Shown piece after piece: positions 24,594 to 31,504 of a DNA stretch of 32,132 bases. The stretch spans positions 1 through 32,132 of the forward strand of contig CAZGPI010000013.1 of assembly GCA_964527595.1 (NCBI GenBank). The letters run 5' to 3'. This DNA comes from GWF2-38-10 sp964527595. GTDB lineage: Bacteria > Babelota > Babeliae > Babelales > RVW-14. The stretch's first letter is position 1, and every line of letters begins with the position of its first letter. The notes under the pieces were generated by a model, which did no database searches, was not told the origin of the DNA, and worked only from the letters and a program-made list of their open reading frames with translations. A program made the position numbers and the translations under genes.

Positions 24594-25379
24594 ATGAAGA
24601 TTTTAGGGTCGGGTAACTCACATTTTCATGCAGGCAAAAGAATCGTCACACGATCGTTGGAAATTTTCTTTTTGGCTTGTTGGCTTTTAACCACAAGCGA
24701 TCTTGCTTCGATATCTACCTCAAGGCTTAAAGAAATTGCATTCGCATATCTGAGTCCAGAAACGCCAGGCCTTGAAAAGGTAATCGCAAAAATCAATAAT
24801 CCTGATGGTGGATTTGCATTTGAAACCGAAGCGGCACTTGTACTCATGAGCCGTGGCGAAAGAATATTGGGTTTTGAACTGGACCTTACATTATGCAATG
24901 AGGCCTTCATCCAATGTCCACTAACCGTTAGCCTTGATGGCAAATTTAATCGCACCGAATTGCGCACCACAGAATTTGACATCATTACCACAAATCACGC
25001 CGTAGAATGCAAACGAGGTCATCACGCTAAAATTTTCCAACTCAACAAAGAAAGAACCATGCTTGTTTGGTGCCAAGAACTTGTCAGAGAATTTGAAGCA
25101 GGCCAAATTGAATTAGACCTTACGTACTCTCGAATGGGGAAAACATTCATTGTGCTTAATGGGCCCGCAACGTGTTACCAAAATATCTACATAACATCGG
25201 CGTGGCTGGAAAAAACACCGCAAAAGGATTGGATCAATCAATTTAAAGAAATCGTCCATGTGCTAGCCAATAAAGAACAAATCACACTCTTTGGCGGCCG
25301 CCTTGATAACAAAATGTATCATCAACTAACAAACGCTCATATCAATTTTGTAGATAACGTAAGTCTTGCAATTAGCTAA
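24594..25379 (+). CDS. Exported PD-(D/E)XK nuclease-like protein 1
   Basis: 261 residues; start follows AGGGGGG. The first 23 residues are polar and basic, then SLEIFFLACWLLTTSDLA forms a signal-like hydrophobic stretch, so export is likely but less clear than for its neighbour. The nuclease signature is good: helix FAFETEAALVLMSRGE with E77 and E79, then TEFDIITTNHAVECK with D129, E138 and K140, the D-x(8)-ExK spacing of the restriction-endonuclease-like core, and a following QLNKERTMLVW where the Gln often seen after motif III falls. The C-terminal half contains FIVLNGPATCYQNIYITSAW, which recurs in the 25539 protein. No known subfamily recognised. Ends at its own terminator, so it is expressed apart from the operon downstream. 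Confidence 0.7.
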   Translation: MKILGSGNSHFHAGKRIVTRSLEIFFLACWLLTTSDLASISTSRLKEIAFAYLSPETPGLEKVIAKINNPDGGFAFETEAALVLMSRGERILGFELDLTLCNEAFIQCPLTVSLDGKFNRTELRTTEFDIITTNHAVECKRGHHAKIFQLNKERTMLVWCQELVREFEAGQIELDLTYSRMGKTFIVLNGPATCYQNIYITSAWLEKTPQKDWINQFKEIVHVLANKEQITLFGGRLDNKMYHQLTNAHINFVDNVSLAIS

Positions 25380-25384
25380 ACTAC

Positions 25385-25412
25385 AAAGGGGCAATGCCGT
25401 CATTGCCCCTTT
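25385..25412 (+). terminator. Terminator after nuclease-like gene 1
   Basis: 12-bp perfect stem (AAAGGGGCAATG with its complement), 4-nt loop CCGT, then TTTAATTT; 6 nt past the stop codon. Confidence 0.9.
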
Positions 25413-25538
25413 AATTTGCCCTAGAAATCGATAAGAAAACATAATAATTTCAAATTATGTACTCCACCAACGAGTATCGCTAAACTAAAATACGTCGAAA
25501 GTATTTTCCCCAACCTTTCCCGCCGAGAAAGGATACTC

Positions 25539-26375
25539 ATGGCCCCCCAAAAAATACGTACATTCTTTGTTCTTTTGTTCGTTCTCTCGTTTTTTAACTC
25601 AACCATTAAACCATGGCACACCAAAACTCCAAGCTCGCCCGTTTTTAGCGAAAAGCGCCGAGGTCTTATCAAACTATTACGGCAGATAGATATAAAAGGT
25701 AATGAATTTGAAATAGCATCTGCACTAAAACTCGCTTACGATGGAGAAAGGATCGTCGGATTTGATCTTGATATCAATTTTAAAGATGGTTGCGTAACGG
25801 TGGTAATTGATCGTGAAATGCATCAACTCCATACAACCGAATTTGATATCGTCTCATCAAATTACGTCGTTGAATGCAAAAGCTCAAAAAATCCAAGCAT
25901 AAATTGCGATATTGCACAATTCACCAAAGAACAAACTATGCTCCGCTGGTTAAATGCCGTTATGCGTGATCTAGACAAAAGAAAACTTTCGATTAATTCC
26001 TACATAAGTAAACGGTCCAACAAACCATTCATCGTGCTCAATGGACCATGCACCAATTATAAAGACATAGACTTTACCTCAACTTGGTTTACGGCAGAAA
26101 ACGAAGATGAATGTATCGACCAATTCATAAGCATTATTGAAATACTTGTTGATAAGGACGTTCGCGTAATGTTCCAAGGTTTGTTGACGGCAGAATTTGG
26201 CAATGAACTTTATGAACAAGGGTTGCCATTTGAAGAAGGTATTCATCTTCCTTTTGAACTTAGTAAGTTTATTGACCCAAGCTTCCTAACCCAAAAAGAT
26301 CAAATGAATCGGCTTAACGGGCTATTTGAAAATCTAACAATTGATACAAATCCTGGAGAGGATATGCAATTATGA
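25539..26375 (+). CDS. Exported PD-(D/E)XK nuclease-like protein 2
   Basis: 278 residues; GAAAGGA precedes the start. Signal peptide KIRTFFVLLFVLSFFNSTIK. Same core as the protein at 24594: NEFEIASALKLAYDGERIVG (E56, E58), TEFDIVSSNYVVECK (D103, E112, K114), then QFTKEQTMLRW and FIVLNGPCTNYKDIDFTSTW. A charged tail of about 35 residues (from QKDQMNRLNGLFENL) is not in the paralogue. With D, E and K all in place the active site looks usable; what it cuts, and whether it acts outside the cell, is unknown. Its stop overlaps the start of the adaptor gene by 4 bp, so it is made with the transporter parts and may be their substrate or partner. Confidence 0.75.
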   Translation: MAPQKIRTFFVLLFVLSFFNSTIKPWHTKTPSSPVFSEKRRGLIKLLRQIDIKGNEFEIASALKLAYDGERIVGFDLDINFKDGCVTVVIDREMHQLHTTEFDIVSSNYVVECKSSKNPSINCDIAQFTKEQTMLRWLNAVMRDLDKRKLSINSYISKRSNKPFIVLNGPCTNYKDIDFTSTWFTAENEDECIDQFISIIEILVDKDVRVMFQGLLTAEFGNELYEQGLPFEEGIHLPFELSKFIDPSFLTQKDQMNRLNGLFENLTIDTNPGEDMQL

Positions 26376-27589
26376 ACGTTATCAAATTTTTAATTAATTT
26401 TGTTTTCGTCAGTTTACTCTTAGTTATAGGTTTTTATGGGTATGGCAAATTCACCAAAAACCCAACGGCTGCCCCTCTCTATAAAACAGAAATCGCTCAA
26501 AAACGAACCATCAAGCATGAAGTTAACACCTCGGGCATTCTTGAAATAAAAAACAATATGAAAATCGGGTGCCAGCTTGCAGGTATCATCAAAGAGGTCT
26601 TTGTTAAGGAAAACCAACACGTAAAAAAGGACTCGGTTCTGGCTGTTATTGAAACAGGTAAAGACGATAAAGATATTAAATTTGCGCAGCAAAACCTAGC
26701 AAAAGCGGAACAAGAATTTTACTATCAACAAGAAAATTTCAAACGCCAAAAACAACTTTATCAAGCCAACCAAATATCAAAAAACAATTATGAAAAAATA
26801 AGATCAGATTACGAAAAGGCACGCGCCGAACGTAATGCCCAAAAGGTTACGCTCGAAAAAGCTGAGCTTGAATACCAATATATCAATATTAAAGCGCCCG
26901 ATAATGGCATAGTTACTGCCGTTAATGTTTCTAAAGGTACCGCCGTTCTTAACGATTTTCAGTACATTATTTTTGAAATCGCACAAGACATTACCGAGAT
27001 GAAAGCAACCTTGGATATTGATGAAAGTGAAATTGGTTATATCAAAGCGGGGCAAAAAGTAAAATTGACGATCAACACATTCCCCGACCAACCAATACAC
27101 ACAACGATAAAAGAAGTGAGTTATACACCTAAGGCTCCACCAGGTAGAAATGGCCAAGATGCAGCCCAATTTTATAAGGCAACCATTGATATCGTCAATA
27201 AGGATATGCGCCTACGTCCCGGCATGATGGTCAACGCAAAGATAACGGTTGAGAAAATCAAAAACGCGCTGAGTATTGGCGGCCTTGGCTTTCAAATCAA
27301 CCCCGAAATTCTTGAACATATAGCCAAAACCATCCACCTCGATTATAAGCCGTTAACGTCCGAACAAAAAGCGGTATTCAAAAACACGCACGCCGGAAAA
27401 AAATTCCGTTATGTATGGACCGTTGATGGAAAAGCATTCGTCCAAAAAGCACTTCTTCTTGGCGTAACGGACAATAACTTCTGGCAAATCATCGATGGTA
27501 TTACCGAAACAGATAACGTCATTAACGATGTTCAAGAACCAAATGAGATGGATAAATTGTATAAGGTCTGGTTCAAAGGATCGTTGTAA
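26372..27589 (+). CDS. MacA/HlyD-like periplasmic adaptor protein
   Basis: 405 residues, overlapping the nuclease-like gene by 4 bp (ATGA). One N-terminal membrane anchor (FLINFVFVSLLLVIGFYGYG). Order of parts: a lipoyl half (GCQLAGIIKEVFVKENQHVK), a coiled-coil hairpin at about 100-165 rich in K/E/Q (KAEQEFYYQQENFKRQKQLY), the second lipoyl half (IKAPDNGIVTAVNVSKG), then beta-barrel and membrane-proximal domains (YIKAGQKVKLTINTFPD; LRPGMMVNAKITVEK). The hairpin is short, about 30 residues per arm. In tripartite export systems this protein links an ABC transporter to the outer membrane or to a channel. The neighbour supplies a permease but no ATPase. Confidence 0.85.
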   Translation: MNVIKFLINFVFVSLLLVIGFYGYGKFTKNPTAAPLYKTEIAQKRTIKHEVNTSGILEIKNNMKIGCQLAGIIKEVFVKENQHVKKDSVLAVIETGKDDKDIKFAQQNLAKAEQEFYYQQENFKRQKQLYQANQISKNNYEKIRSDYEKARAERNAQKVTLEKAELEYQYINIKAPDNGIVTAVNVSKGTAVLNDFQYIIFEIAQDITEMKATLDIDESEIGYIKAGQKVKLTINTFPDQPIHTTIKEVSYTPKAPPGRNGQDAAQFYKATIDIVNKDMRLRPGMMVNAKITVEKIKNALSIGGLGFQINPEILEHIAKTIHLDYKPLTSEQKAVFKNTHAGKKFRYVWTVDGKAFVQKALLLGVTDNNFWQIIDGITETDNVINDVQEPNEMDKLYKVWFKGSL

Positions 27590-27593
27590 AAAC

Positions 27594-28829
27594 ATGAAAA
27601 CACAGCAATTACTCAAAACATCTTTACGTTCAATTTTTCACCATAAGGGCCGATCATTTCTTACAACACTCGGGATTAATATCGGTGTTGCAGCCATTAT
27701 CGCCATGCTGGCTATTGGCCATGGCGCCGAAGAAAAAATCAAAAACGAGATCCTCTCAAGTGGGAAAAACCTGATCTATATACAAGGCGGCCATCTGAAT
27801 TTTATTGCGCAAAACAAAGAGCTTAAACGTAAAAAGACCATGCCGTTAACCATAGAAGATCTTCAAGCAATCCAAAAAGCTTGCCCCTCTATCGCCAAAA
27901 TATCGCCATCTTCATCTGCGGCCCAAGTAATTAAGTATCTTAACAATACCGTTTCGGTCGAACTTAAAGCGGGCAACCAAGACTTGTTATCAATCCTCAA
28001 TAGAACAATCCAAACGGGAACATTTGTTACCACAAATCATGTGCAAATGGGTTCACGCGTTATTGTCCTTGGCCATAAGGCGGCGCAGGAACTATTTAAA
28101 TCACTTAACCCGCTCAACCAAATAGTCACCATAAACAACATTCCGTTTATTGTCATCGGTGTGGTTAATAAACTTCAGCACCAATTTGAAGGCGATTTTT
28201 CGGACGCTAATCGCGATAGCTTTATACCTATTTCAGCGTTCAAAAAATACATCGAACGCTCACAACTCACCCATTTACGGGGCATTGCACTCTCGACAAA
28301 AACCTATGAACTTATCCCCGATACGGTTAAACAAATCACCAAATATCTTCGTGCGCGCCATCATCTGGACTTTAAAGATCAAAACGATTTTATGATCTTT
28401 GACCAACAATCGATGCTCAAGGCGGCAAAAGCATCGGCAAATATCTTTACCTTTTTCTTGCTCATTGTTGCCTGTATATCACTTTTGGTTGGCGGCATTG
28501 GGGTTATGAATATTATGCTGGTCTCGGTCGGTGAGCGAACCAAAGAAATTGGTATACGTATGGCACTTGGCGCCGCGGACAAAACTATTCTCACTCAATT
28601 TTTAAGCGAAGCACTTATCTTATGTGCGTTTGGCGGATTGCTTGGCGTTTTGCTTGGGGTTACTACGCCCTTTATTGCAAGCATGTTTACTGGATGGACG
28701 GTGGTTATCAAGCCACTCAGCATTCTCATCGCTTTTTTTGCAATCTTCACCGTCGGGTTAATTTTTGGCTATTATCCTGCATATAAAGCCTCCCGCCTCA
28801 ACCCCGTCGACGCTTTACTTGATTCGTAA
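27594..28829 (+). CDS. MacB/FtsX-like ABC permease, no ATPase domain
   Basis: 411 residues. The ATG at 27594 lies 4 nt past the adaptor stop; an upstream in-frame start at 27495 would sit inside the adaptor gene and adds no family sequence. Four membrane segments: one near residues 19-45 (FLTTLGINIGVAAIIAMLAI), then a large extracytoplasmic domain (about 50-275; TMPLTIEDLQAIQKACPSI), and three at the end (FFLLIVACISLLVGGIGVMN; EALILCAFGGLLGVLLGV; AFFAIFTVGLIFGYYPAYKA). The signature GERTKEIGIRMALGA follows the second segment. Full MacB has an N-terminal ABC ATPase; here the protein begins at the permease, so the ATPase must be supplied from elsewhere, as in YknY-YknZ or LolD-LolC arrangements. 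Substrate unknown. Confidence 0.88.
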   Translation: MKTQQLLKTSLRSIFHHKGRSFLTTLGINIGVAAIIAMLAIGHGAEEKIKNEILSSGKNLIYIQGGHLNFIAQNKELKRKKTMPLTIEDLQAIQKACPSIAKISPSSSAAQVIKYLNNTVSVELKAGNQDLLSILNRTIQTGTFVTTNHVQMGSRVIVLGHKAAQELFKSLNPLNQIVTINNIPFIVIGVVNKLQHQFEGDFSDANRDSFIPISAFKKYIERSQLTHLRGIALSTKTYELIPDTVKQITKYLRARHHLDFKDQNDFMIFDQQSMLKAAKASANIFTFFLLIVACISLLVGGIGVMNIMLVSVGERTKEIGIRMALGAADKTILTQFLSEALILCAFGGLLGVLLGVTTPFIASMFTGWTVVIKPLSILIAFFAIFTVGLIFGYYPAYKASRLNPVDALLDS

Positions 28830-28894
28830 TAGCCCAAAGCATCAGCCGTCGCCCTTCGTGGCTATGGCCGACAAGTCCGCATTGGGCTACCTCA
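28830..28894 (+). repeat. Hairpin repeat, family 3 (GCCCAAAGC...GCATTGGGCTACCTCA)
   Basis: Outer arms AGCCCAA and TTGGGCT enclose a second small inverted repeat. The 19-nt end TCCGCATTGGGCTACCTCA (28876-28894) recurs exactly at 30846-30864. Lies directly after the permease stop codon and could act as its terminator. Confidence 0.5.
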
Positions 28895-28903
28895 AATCCT
28901 TTT

Positions 28904-28957
28904 GTCATCCTGAACCATGGACTGAACTTGATTCAGGCTTGTTTCAGGATCCATCTT
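28904..28957 (+). repeat. 54-bp palindromic repeat, left end of the island
   Basis: Exact reverse complement of 30222-30275. It equals the plain family-1 repeat (as at 9124-9154) with 23 extra nt, themselves a CTGAAC...TTCAGG palindrome, placed in the loop: a nested insertion. Confidence 0.9.
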
Positions 28958-29115
28958 GTCTTGGTAAATTAGTCACCATTCAACCCATTTACCCATTTGC
29001 ACCAAAACCCATATTGTGTTATTATCACTGAATCAATAAAAACGATAAACAGTTAATAAAGCATTTTTCGATTGATTATGAATTTAAAATTTTTGAATAA
29101 AATACTACATTTTTT

Positions 29116-29149
29116 GTCATCCTCGGACTTGCTCCGAGGATCCATCTTA
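29116..29149 (+). repeat. Family-1 repeat, left flank of GIY-YIG remnant
   Basis: Hairpin CCTCGGA/TCCGAGG. Its first 33 nt are the reverse complement of 29387-29419 with a single mismatch. Confidence 0.85.
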
Positions 29150-29167
29150 TAGGATAATTCATTATGA

Positions 29168-29425
29168 AAACATAGGAGTGGGCTCATTGAGGGATTTACA
29201 CAAAAATATAATGTAAAAAAGCTAGTATATATTGAACAATATGCTTGCGTTTATAGAGCACTTGGAAGAGAAAAACAACTTAAACATTGGCTTCGTCAAC
29301 GAAAAATTGATTTGATAGAAGAACAAAATTCTGAATGGATTGATTTGTATGAGACAATTTTTGGACCAGAAATACGGTTAGTAGAAAAGATGGATCCTCT
29401 GAGCAAGTCCGAGGATGACATATGA
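29168..29425 (+). pseudogene. GIY-YIG nuclease, C-terminal remnant
   Basis: An open stretch of 85 codons with no start codon in a usable position and an in-frame TGA at 29165. The translation reads EGFTQKYNVKKLVYIEQYAC, then YRALGREKQLKHWLRQRKID, then EEQNSEWIDLYETIFG, which is the second half of the small single-domain GIY-YIG nucleases (COG2827/YhbQ type: GFTKKYNVKKLVYYE, REKQLKxWxRxxK, NPEWxDLY). The N-terminal half with the GIY and YIG strands and the catalytic Tyr and Arg is missing, lost at or near the repeat at 29116-29149. The 3' end runs into the inverted copy at 29387-29419, so the last residues (KMDPLSKSEDDI) are repeat-derived. Non-functional. Confidence 0.8.
29387..29419 (-). repeat. 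Family-1 repeat, right flank of GIY-YIG remnant
   Basis: Inverted partner of 29116-29149 with one mismatch, forming terminal inverted repeats around a 304-bp unit. Confidence 0.85.
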
Positions 29426-29519
29426 GGCTCTATAAAAATGTTTTGATGATAGAATAAACCCTGCGCTCACGTTATTATATGAAAAAAGTTATCCACCCCA
29501 TGCTACCAAAAGGATTGTG

Positions 29520-29771
29520 ATGAAAAAAATTTCACTTCAAATTGATTCACGAAACCGCATTTGCCTCACCAAGATTTCAAAAAACCTGTCTTCAAGATTT
29601 TTTGCTTATGAAGAAGACGGAAAAATAATACTTGAACCAATTGCCGAAATTCCGGCACACGAAGCATGGTTATTCAAACCAGAAAACAGAAAAATTTTAG
29701 ATGAAGTTAAAAAAGGCTTGCACCAAAAAGGAACAATTAAGCGGGATTCATTCAAAAAACATCTCAAGTGA
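29520..29771 (+). CDS. Type II antitoxin, AbrB-like
   Basis: 83 residues; ATG at 29520 is 5 nt after AAGGA, better than the GTG at 29517. The front KKISLQIDSRNRICLTKIS is the swapped-hairpin pattern of AbrB/MazE-like DNA-binding antitoxins, followed by DGKIILEPIAEIPAHEAWLF and a charged helix (KILDEVKKGLHQKG) that would wrap the toxin. It directly precedes the RelE/ParE-like gene with 6 nt between. Antitoxins of this kind neutralise the toxin and repress their own operon. It lies inside the repeat-bounded island. Confidence 0.75.
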   Translation: MKKISLQIDSRNRICLTKISKNLSSRFFAYEEDGKIILEPIAEIPAHEAWLFKPENRKILDEVKKGLHQKGTIKRDSFKKHLK

Positions 29772-29777
29772 AATGTG

Positions 29778-30089
29778 ATGCAAAATAATGAACTGATCTT
29801 TACAGAACAAGCTGATAAGCACCTAACAAAATTAGAAACAGATCCATCGAAAAAGAGTATTCTAAAAGCGGTGCAAAAAACATTAGCCTTGATGGAAAAC
29901 AACCTAAGACATCCATCATTAAACACCCATGAATTTACGTCACTCAGCGGTCCAAATGAAGAAAAAATCTTTGAAGCATATGCCCAACAAAAAACACCAG
30001 GAGCGTACCGAATTTTCTGGTATTATGGCCCGCAAAAAAATCAGCTTACCATTGTTGCGATTGTCGCACACCCGAATCAAAAACGTTAA
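29778..30089 (+). CDS. Type II toxin, RelE/ParE family
   Basis: 103 residues; ATG at 29778 (in-frame GTG at 29775 also possible). The layout is that of the RelE/ParE fold: two N-terminal helices (FTEQADKHLTKLETDPSKKS; ILKAVQKTLALMENNL), then strands with EKIFEAYAQQKTPGAYRIFW and QLTIVAIVAHP. The RIFW and IVAIVAHP strands are typical of this family. RelE members cleave mRNA at the ribosome while ParE members poison gyrase; the sequence does not tell which. Length is normal and the frame is intact, so the pair may be active and may stabilise the island. Confidence 0.75.
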   Translation: MQNNELIFTEQADKHLTKLETDPSKKSILKAVQKTLALMENNLRHPSLNTHEFTSLSGPNEEKIFEAYAQQKTPGAYRIFWYYGPQKNQLTIVAIVAHPNQKR

Positions 30090-30132
30090 CTCATTGAAGC
30101 CTTTTGTCATACCTGATTACAATTGCCCCCTT

Positions 30133-30162
30133 GTCATCCCGGACGTGATCCGGGATCCATCA
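30133..30162 (+). repeat. Family-1 repeat copy
   Basis: GTCATCCCGGA...TCCGGGATCCATCAT hairpin, slightly shortened at the end. A further fragment GTCATACCTGATT at 30106-30118 may be another truncated copy. Confidence 0.75.
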
Positions 30163-30221
30163 TATCAATAAATTATTACGCCTTTTGTTTTGATATGTTT
30201 ATGGATAAATTGTATAAAGAA

Positions 30222-30275
30222 AAGATGGATCCTGAAACAAGCCTGAATCAAGTTCAGTCCATGGTTCAGGATGAC
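30222..30275 (-). repeat. 54-bp palindromic repeat, right end of the island
   Basis: Exact inverted copy of 28904-28957. Seven nt further on begins AAGGATTGTGATG (30283-30295), which also stands before the antitoxin gene (29510-29522). Confidence 0.9.
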
Positions 30276-30292
30276 AAAATAGAAGGATTGTG

Positions 30293-30825
30293 ATGCAAAA
30301 ACACATTAAAATCGATAATGGTCAAACCATTACCATATCCAAGGCTTCTCCAGAAGACGCTGAACAAATTATTAACTTTCTCAATACCATTGCGGTGAAA
30401 CCGATTTTTTAACCTTTGGGCTAAATGAATTTCCCATCACCGTGGAAGATGAAAAGACAATAATCACAGAATGCCTCGAACAAAACCGATGCCTGATGTT
30501 GGTAGGCAAAATAGACAATAACGTTGTGTCTCACCTTTTTTTGCAACGTTCAGATAAATCACGCCTTGCACATATTGGAGACATTGGTGTTTCGGTATCT
30601 AAAAAGTACTGGGGACATTCAATCGGACGGCACATGATGCTTGCCGCAATAGAATGGTCTAAACTTAACGGCATATCAAAGTTGCAATTGCAGGTACGTA
30701 CCGATAATGAGCGGGCAGTCAAACTATACACCAACCTCGGATTTGGCATTGAAGGTACAATCAAACGCGCACTCAAAATAGATGGTACCTATTTTGATGA
30801 TTATCTCATGGGCCAGCAGATTTAG
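30293..30825 (+). pseudogene. GNAT acetyltransferase broken by a frameshift
   Basis: ATG at 30293 (AAGGA upstream) opens DNGQTITISKASPEDAEQII and NFLNTIAV, then stops at 30412. From about 30390 the next frame continues as GETDFLTFGLNEFPITVEDE and on to 30825, so one G is missing from what should be a ...GGETDFLTFG... block typical of this GNAT family. The rest is intact: IGDIGVSVSKKYWGHSIGRH at the acetyl-CoA site, LQLQVRTDNERAVKLYTNLG and GIEGTIKRALKIDGTYFDDY. The downstream frame alone has a GTG at 30442 but lacks the first strand and helix. Such enzymes acetylate amino groups of proteins or small molecules. A single indel means decay is recent, or the base was mis-sequenced. Confidence 0.8.
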
Positions 30826-30835
30826 AAAAATGTAC

Positions 30836-30864
30836 GCCCAAAGCTTCCGCATTGGGCTACCTCA
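30836..30864 (+). repeat. Hairpin repeat, family 3, second copy
   Basis: GCCCAA/TTGGGC stem with loop, ending in the same 19 nt as 28876-28894. The following CTAGCTTCCGCTAG at about 30870-30885 is a further small hairpin. Confidence 0.5.
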
Positions 30865-30932
30865 TGGACGCTAGCTTCCGCTAGCACTAAGACCAACCAT
30901 TTGTCACCACGGAATTTTCGCCGAAGGATTTT

Positions 30933-30963
30933 GTCATCCCGGACTTGATCCGGGATCCATCTT
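30933..30963 (+). repeat. Family-1 repeat copy before the truncated toxin gene
   Basis: Complete hairpin GTCATCCCGGA...TCCGGGATCCATCTT. It ends 29 nt before the point where the toxin reading frame begins abruptly. Confidence 0.8.
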
Positions 30964-31040
30964 GCCTTTGTAAATTAATCATTATTTCTTAATATTCAGC
31001 CCGTGCGGCGAATGAGCTGCTTAACCAAAGTCTTCCCGCG

Positions 31041-31490
31041 ATGGTAAAGACAACCATGGTGGATGGTGCTGCGGTAACGAAAAAGACGATGGAAGTACTC
31101 TGGGAAAATCCACAATTTATTGAAGGCAGAAATCTTGCTCGGGCTGTTCAGGAAGTTGCTGAAGCCACGTGGAGTATGCCAGAGCAAGGTAAAATGATTA
31201 ATGGTCGGTGGTTTACGCAGCATGCGCTTGAACGAATGGCGCCAGATACATTTCTTGTAAGGGCTATTTTGGAAAAAAGAGCATTGAATGCTGGGTATCC
31301 ACGCGGAACACCAGATTTTTTGAAATACGTTAACCCTCGAGGCATTCCGCCAATGGTAGTAGAAGATGCTATTCAGCATGGAATAAGATCATTAGGTAAA
31401 GAAATGGGAACATTGGATTTTGAAACTAAATGTATTAAAGTTAGCATCAATGAGATAACTGGCGCTGTCATAACAATAAGACCTAAATAA
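31041..31490 (+). CDS. Polymorphic-toxin C-terminal fragment
   Basis: 149 residues from ATG 31041, but without a ribosome binding site; the same frame is open back to 30993 (YSARAANELLNQSLPA), right after an in-frame TAA, so the gene probably lost its long front part. The C-terminal part, INGRWFTQHALERMAPDTFL, then PRGIPPMVVEDAIQHGIRS and a closing ITGAVITIRPK, resembles toxin tips of filamentous-haemagglutinin, Rhs and similar secreted polymorphic toxins, with HALERMAP and PRGIPPxVVEDAI as the recognisable blocks. The exact toxin family and activity are not known to me; a nuclease is plausible. The gene directly after it (15 nt) fits an immunity gene. Alternatively an orphan cassette, as is often found behind full-length toxin genes. 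Confidence 0.6.
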   Translation: MVKTTMVDGAAVTKKTMEVLWENPQFIEGRNLARAVQEVAEATWSMPEQGKMINGRWFTQHALERMAPDTFLVRAILEKRALNAGYPRGTPDFLKYVNPRGIPPMVVEDAIQHGIRSLGKEMGTLDFETKCIKVSINEITGAVITIRPK

Positions 31491-31504
31491 AGGATATGAA
31501 GAAT

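Larger units (their letters stand above)
28904..30275. mobile_element. Candidate repeat-bounded island (perfect 54-bp inverted ends)
   Basis: A 1372-bp segment bounded by perfect 54-bp inverted repeats. Inside are a second inverted pair with a GIY-YIG nuclease remnant (29116-29419), a toxin-antitoxin pair (29520-30089) and another repeat copy (30133-30162). No transposase is present and I see no target duplication. It may be a composite moved by enzymes in trans, or chance capture between two repeats. Confidence 0.4.

Noticed and set aside
27495..27593. Earlier start for the permease inside the adaptor gene
   Set aside because: The added residues are an out-of-frame reading of the adaptor end; the family N-terminus begins at 27594.
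4427..30963. Repeats as a CRISPR array
   Set aside because: Copies are palindromic, in both orientations, kilobases apart and without regular spacers; no cas genes.
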